Origin: JBFIHZ01 sp041601535
GTDB taxonomy: Bacteria; Pseudomonadota; Gammaproteobacteria; Xanthomonadales; SZUA-36
NCBI GenBank assembly: GCA_041601535.1
Contig: JBFIHZ010000140.1
Location: 1 to 9,334 of the forward strand
Reading direction: 5' to 3'
Length of the DNA: 9,334 nt
The position numbers and the translations under genes are program-made. Positions 5,647 through 9,334 of the stretch are shown piece after piece. Below the pieces are notes generated by a model that ran no database searches, was not told where the DNA came from, and saw nothing but the letters and a program-made list of their open reading frames with translations. Position 1 is the stretch's first letter; each line of letters starts with the position of its first letter.

Positions 5647-7902
5647 TCAGAAGTAGCTGCGTACCGTTACACCCACGGTGCGCGGTTCGATTCTGATGAC
5701 GGCGTCCGGATCAAACGGTGGGCGGCGCAGCGCACGCACAACACCGCCGTCGTCGAACAGGTTGTTGGCAAACAGCGAGAACTCCATGTTGCGCCATGAC
5801 ACACCCACACGCAGGTTGGTCACCGCGTAGGCGTCCATCTTGCGGTAGTTGGTGTTGGGGTCGTGGTTGAACTCGGTGTGACGGTCGCCGATGTACACCA
5901 CGTTACCCCAGATAAAGCCTTCCATTGTGTCGGAGATCGGGCGGCGGTAGTCGGCCGAGGTGTTGAACGACCACTTGGCCACGTACGGAGCCGGGTCACC
6001 CTTGACCGCGTTCAGATTGGGTACGTCCTGGTTCAATTCGCTGTTGACGTAGGAACCGCCAAAGCCGAATACCAGCGCGTCGGTGAGCTGCGCGGTCATT
6101 TCAAACTCGGCGCCCTGGCTGATCACTTCGCCAACGTTTTCGCGGAAGCCGAAGCCACAATCAAAGCTGCGGCTGGTTTGCATGTCATCCCACTTGATAT
6201 AGAAGTAGGCGGCGTTATACGACACCCGGCCATCGGCCACGGTGCCCTTGTTGCCGATTTCAAAGTTCCACAGTTTGTCGGGGTCGAAGAAACGCACGTC
6301 GCCGCCTTCGCGTTCCACCTGCTCCAGTTCATCGGCACAGACGGCTTCGGGGATGGCGCCGTTGATGCCGCCGTAGCGGAAGCCGCGGGCAATCTGGGCG
6401 TAGATCAGCATGTCATCGTTGATGTCATATGAGACGTTGAACTTGGGGTTTACGCCGTCGGTTTTGCCCTGCGGGCGCGGGTCGCTGTTGGCGCCGCCGT
6501 TGAACAGGCCGGACTGGTAGAACTCGATGTCCTGTTTCCAGTTGAAGTATCGTGCGCCGGCGGTGAAGGTCCAGCGGTCCAGTGAATAATAGGCCTCGCC
6601 GAAGAAGGCGTAGGTTTCTACCGTCAGGTCGTCAAAGCCGTAGAACAGGTGATCCTTCGGTGCACCGAACACTTCCGAAGGCACGCCCAGCACGTCGTCG
6701 GCACCCGGTACCGGGAAGGTGTTCAGATACAGCGTGTCTTTCTTGTCCATGTAGGCACCGATGGTCCACTGGAATGGCGCATCAGTGGTGGAGCCCAGCC
6801 GCACTTCCTGCGAGAACACCTGCATGTCGGTGGTGTCTACCAGTTCATGCGGGGTGATGCCAGGTGGCAGCGCCAGTTCGAACAGCAAATCCAGCGAACG
6901 GCGGTTGTCCACGGTGCGGTCAAAATAGGATGACGAAGACACCAGCTCACCCCAGCCAAAGTCATAGTTCAGCGTCATGTTGTAGATGGTCATCTCGTCG
7001 TCATAGCCATCGAACGAGGGGTAATCACGGCTCAGATACGGTGTGCTGTCCAGATCCTCCGGACGGCCGTTATCGGAATAGTCGTGGCGCATGATGGTGA
7101 AGTCGGCCAGAAACTGGTCGGTGATCACGGCGCGGGCGGAGATCTTGGCGCCCTTGCTGGTGCCGTCGTTGAGGTCTTTTTCACCGGTCAGCACGTTATC
7201 GATATAGCCGCCCTTGTCGGTGTAATAGCCGCTGGCGCGGATGGCGAAACGGTCTTCGGATACCGGTACGTTCACCATGCCCTTGAAGCCGTAGGTTTCC
7301 GAACCATGGCTGATGGTGGCCAGGTTGGCTTCCACCTTGCCTTCAAACTCGTTCAGGTTGGGCTTTTTGGATACCTGGCGGATGGTGCCGGCCATGCTGC
7401 CAGCGCCGAACAGCGTACCCTGCGGGCCACGCAGCACTTCCACACGTTCCAGGTCAAACAGCGCCAGCTCCGGGTTCATCGCACCCAGGGAAATGGGAAT
7501 TTCGTCCAGGTAGACGCCGACCGTTTCCTGGTTCTGGGTGTCGTTGTCGTTACCCGCGCCATTGGCCACGCCGCGGATGAAGATGCGGGTACGGCCGGGG
7601 CCATTCTGGTAGGCCGTCAGGCTGGGCACGGTGGCCAGCAGGTCGGTGAAGTCCTGCGCGCCGAGGTTTTCAATCATCTGCTCGGATACCACGTTGATGC
7701 TGATGGGTACGTCGTACATGCTTTCCGAACGTTTACGCGCGGTAACCACCACTTCTTCCAGTTGCAGGCCTTCGGCTTCTGCATCCTGCGCCATCAATGC
7801 CGGCGTTGCCGCCAGCGCGCCCAGCAGCAGACCGCCGCCGAGCAGGGCCTGACCGGTCCAGTTGCGGGTCAGCCCGCTGTACCTGTTGTGTTTTGCTTTC
7901 AT
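5647..7902 (-). CDS. TonB-dependent outer-membrane receptor
   Basis: The 751-residue product is a complete energy-coupled outer-membrane transporter. A Sec signal peptide has a long basic start (MKAKHNRYSG), a hydrophobic core (LLGGGLLLGALAAT) and probable cleavage at ALMA|QDA near residue 38. The TonB box EEVVVTAR is at 49-56. The plug domain follows (about 60-185), with PISINVVS, IFIRGVANG, VGVYLDEIPI and the hallmark ERVEVLRGPQGTLFGAGS (152-169). The rest is the beta-barrel, ending in an aromatic residue (RSYF), as barrel-assembly signals do. ATG 7902 was chosen because it begins the signal peptide and has AGAAGG 3 bases upstream; ATG 7944 would add 14 residues but has no ribosome site and lies inside a hairpin. 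The substrate is not readable; siderophores, oligosaccharides and aromatic compounds are all possible. The neighbouring amidohydrolase suggests an organic substrate with a hydrolysable bond. Confidence 0.96.
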   Translation of the reverse strand: MKAKHNRYSGLTRNWTGQALLGGGLLLGALAATPALMAQDAEAEGLQLEEVVVTARKRSESMYDVPISINVVSEQMIENLGAQDFTDLLATVPSLTAYQNGPGRTRIFIRGVANGAGNDNDTQNQETVGVYLDEIPISLGAMNPELALFDLERVEVLRGPQGTLFGAGSMAGTIRQVSKKPNLNEFEGKVEANLATISHGSETYGFKGMVNVPVSEDRFAIRASGYYTDKGGYIDNVLTGEKDLNDGTSKGAKISARAVITDQFLADFTIMRHDYSDNGRPEDLDSTPYLSRDYPSFDGYDDEMTIYNMTLNYDFGWGELVSSSSYFDRTVDNRRSLDLLFELALPPGITPHELVDTTDMQVFSQEVRLGSTTDAPFQWTIGAYMDKKDTLYLNTFPVPGADDVLGVPSEVFGAPKDHLFYGFDDLTVETYAFFGEAYYSLDRWTFTAGARYFNWKQDIEFYQSGLFNGGANSDPRPQGKTDGVNPKFNVSYDINDDMLIYAQIARGFRYGGINGAIPEAVCADELEQVEREGGDVRFFDPDKLWNFEIGNKGTVADGRVSYNAAYFYIKWDDMQTSRSFDCGFGFRENVGEVISQGAEFEMTAQLTDALVFGFGGSYVNSELNQDVPNLNAVKGDPAPYVAKWSFNTSADYRRPISDTMEGFIWGNVVYIGDRHTEFNHDPNTNYRKMDAYAVTNLRVGVSWRNMEFSLFANNLFDDGGVVRALRRPPFDPDAVIRIEPRTVGVTVRSYF

Positions 7903-7929
7903 ATGCCTTCTCTGTTGGTGCAAATTATT

Positions 7930-7947
7930 GCAATGGTTGTCCATTGC
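7930..7947. promoter_or_regulatory. Perfect 7-bp hairpin upstream of the TonB receptor
   Basis: GCAATGG and CCATTGC are exact reverse complements separated by TTGT (plus strand). The element lies 28-45 bases before the receptor start and is followed on the minus strand by AATAATTTGCA. It has no T-run, so it is more likely an operator or a 5'-leader hairpin than a terminator. It contains the upstream ATG at 7944, which argues against that start. Confidence 0.4.
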
Positions 7948-8080
7948 TCTGATCGGCCCGTAGTCAACCGTCCCCTAAGTCGATTTACGCCGTCATTGCG
8001 GCCGGGCCGTACTGCGATCTGCCGGGCTGGCTTGACTCTGCCACCCGGGTCTTACGTTTGGCTGGTTCCTCACCTGCGCA
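7948..8080. other. Intergenic stretch between amidohydrolase and receptor
   Basis: These 133 bases are GC-rich and hold no gene. On the minus strand, CCGGGTGGC can pair imperfectly with GCCAGCCCGG about 8 bases later, but there is no T-run, so termination after the amidohydrolase is doubtful. TTGACT on the minus strand near the receptor end resembles a -35 box, yet no good -10 follows at 16-18 bases. The two genes may therefore be cotranscribed. Confidence 0.3.
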
Positions 8081-9334
8081 TTATTCCACCACCATGGAGC
8101 TGATCAGCGGCGCCAGTGGCAGGGCCTCGATATCCACCAGGGTGCCAGCCTTTATCACGGCATGTATGTCGCGATAATGATGGGCGTCGTCGAGGGGGTT
8201 GCGGTTCAGAATAACCAGATCGGCTATTTTACCTGTTTCCAGCGTGCCGATGTCTTTATCTTTCTTGTAGGCGGCCGCGGTATTGCGCGTTACCGCCTGC
8301 AGAATGGCCTGCGGCTCCATACCCAGCTCCTGCAGGGCCACCAGCGCATTGAAGTGGCCCTCGCCCAGAGTGGAGCGGGCATCCACCTGCACTGCTGCCA
8401 CACCGCTGGCCTCGGCTGCCAGTTGCGGGTTGGTGATGCCGGCATCAGTGGACACCAGCAGGGTTACACCGGCCTTGATCATGCGCCGCTGGTTGTCCTT
8501 CATATTAGTGGTGTAGCGCGGCAGCCAGTGGTTGGGGTCGACCGCCTTCATCGCATCCAGTCGGCGCTGCGTCACCGGAATAATGGAGCAGGGAATGCCG
8601 CGCTCGGCCATCTTGGCAATGGTGGCATCGGACAGTACGGTAGCGGCACCCGACACATCACAGTGGGTCAGGATGTCCACCCCGGCTTCGATGGCCAGGT
8701 CCAGCGATTCGGTGGTGGAGGTATGCGCCTGCACCGTCAGCCCGGCGCGATGGCCTTCCTCGACGATGATTTGCTGTACCCGCGGCGAGAAGCTGATAAA
8801 TCGCATTTCGTGCAGGTCATGGCCACTGGCGCCGTATTTCAGGAAGTCCACGTCCAGCGTGGTGTATTCGCGCACCGCGGCGCGCACTTCCTCGGGCGCG
8901 GCCCACAACAAATGCTGTCCGGTGCCCTGCTCCCACATGGCGTCCAGCCGGCGGGCGAAGGCCTTGCTGACAAACTCCGCCGCCGGGGCGTTGAAATCGG
9001 TGGAAAACAGCCCGCCGTAACCAATGATATTGCCGGCCAGGTAAATGCGCGCACCGGGCACCTCACCGGCATTGATGGCCTCGCGGGCCTGCACCAGCGG
9101 GGCGCGCGGGCCCCAGGTGTCAAACACCGTGGTCAGGCCGGTTTTGAGTGCAATTTGCGCGGCTTCGATGATGATTTCGTGGTAACGCCCCTCGTACTTG
9201 ATCAGGCTCTCCAGATCGCGGTTCAGGTACAGGTGCAGGTTGGCGTCCATCAGGCCCGGAATCAGGTATTTGCCACTGGCATCAATTACCTGAGCATCAG
9301 CGGGGAAAGTCATGCTGGCCTGGCTGCCCACCGC
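8081..9334 (-). CDS. Amidohydrolase, imidazolonepropionase-like group, partial (N-terminus beyond right edge)
   Basis: The frame is open to the right edge; the first codons in view read AVGSQ, a typical internal sequence of these enzymes, so GTG 9331 is probably not the real start. Numbering from it gives 416 residues, covering nearly the whole TIM-barrel hydrolase. LIPGLMDANLHL (23-34) is the first metal motif. Carboxylated Lys is expected at 165 (FLKYGASG), metal His at 203 (VQAH) and 223 (ILTHCD), and the catalytic Asp at 296 (LVSTDAG). A C-terminal GTLETGKIADLVILNRNPL stretch closes the small beta domain. The usual His-x-His of the first motif is Asn31-x-His33. The family hydrolyses C-N or C-O bonds in cyclic amides, dipeptides and similar compounds; the substrate is unknown. 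It lies just upstream of the TonB receptor in the same direction. Whether it carries a signal peptide cannot be seen. Confidence 0.92.
   Translation of the reverse strand, partial: AVGSQASMTFPADAQVIDASGKYLIPGLMDANLHLYLNRDLESLIKYEGRYHEIIIEAAQIALKTGLTTVFDTWGPRAPLVQAREAINAGEVPGARIYLAGNIIGYGGLFSTDFNAPAAEFVSKAFARRLDAMWEQGTGQHLLWAAPEEVRAAVREYTTLDVDFLKYGASGHDLHEMRFISFSPRVQQIIVEEGHRAGLTVQAHTSTTESLDLAIEAGVDILTHCDVSGAATVLSDATIAKMAERGIPCSIIPVTQRRLDAMKAVDPNHWLPRYTTNMKDNQRRMIKAGVTLLVSTDAGITNPQLAAEASGVAAVQVDARSTLGEGHFNALVALQELGMEPQAILQAVTRNTAAAYKKDKDIGTLETGKIADLVILNRNPLDDAHHYRDIHAVIKAGTLVDIEALPLAPLISSMVVE

Noticed and set aside
7903..7944. Receptor start at the upstream ATG 7944
   Set aside because: It has no ribosome site, lies inside the 7-bp hairpin, and would put 14 polar residues before an otherwise normal signal peptide.
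7084..8103. Plus-strand open frame of 339 codons
   Set aside because: It lies opposite the receptor plug and the tail of the amidohydrolase, both of which have clear domains. Its translation shows no known motif, and high GC easily produces such shadows.
9329..9331. GTG at 9331 as the true start of the amidohydrolase
   Set aside because: The codon before it is still open (Ala), and AVG is a usual internal sequence at this point of the family, with the N-terminal beta strands still missing.

Overview
The window most resembles the chromosome of an aerobic, probably marine gammaproteobacterium, close to the Halieaceae/Cellvibrionales type. The evidence is a TonB-dependent receptor with an EEVVVTAR TonB box, a membrane-anchored TolB/FlgO-like TPR protein of a kind common in those bacteria, GC-rich genes and ordinary Shine-Dalgarno sites. 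This placement comes from protein style only; no rRNA or other marker is present. Every gene I can support lies on the minus strand, so the natural reading order runs from high to low coordinates. The long plus-strand open frames are shadows of these genes.

From right to left: (1) 9334-8081, an amidohydrolase of the imidazolonepropionase-like group whose 5' end is outside the window. It keeps the carboxylated Lys, two His and the Asp of the metal site but has Asn-x-His where His-x-His is usual. (2) A 178-base gap with a perfect 7-bp hairpin just upstream of the receptor start. (3) 7902-5647, a complete TonB-dependent outer-membrane receptor followed by a strong, bidirectional rho-independent terminator. 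(4) 5538-4840, a small FkbM-family methyltransferase ending in a weak terminator. (5) A short regulatory stretch holding a candidate sigma-70 promoter overlapped by a 17-bp palindrome, then a possible 14-codon leader ORF whose stop overlaps the next start (GTGA). (6) 4662-2788, a three-helix inner-membrane protein with a periplasmic TolB/FlgO-like domain and TPR-like helices. (7) A 314-base gap with little structure. (8) 2473-929, an alpha/beta hydrolase (lipase/esterase) without a signal peptide. (9) 932-1, a signal-peptide-bearing protein of unknown family that overlaps the hydrolase by GTGA and runs off the left edge.

Functionally, the right half looks like an uptake-and-processing set: the receptor would import an unknown compound that the neighbouring amidohydrolase could hydrolyse. 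The TolB/TPR protein is often found near such receptors, but its role is not established. The left pair (hydrolase plus exported partner) is tightly coupled, visibly lower in GC in hand-counted samples, and is the least explained part of the window. No tRNA, rRNA, CRISPR array, insertion sequence or attachment site was seen.
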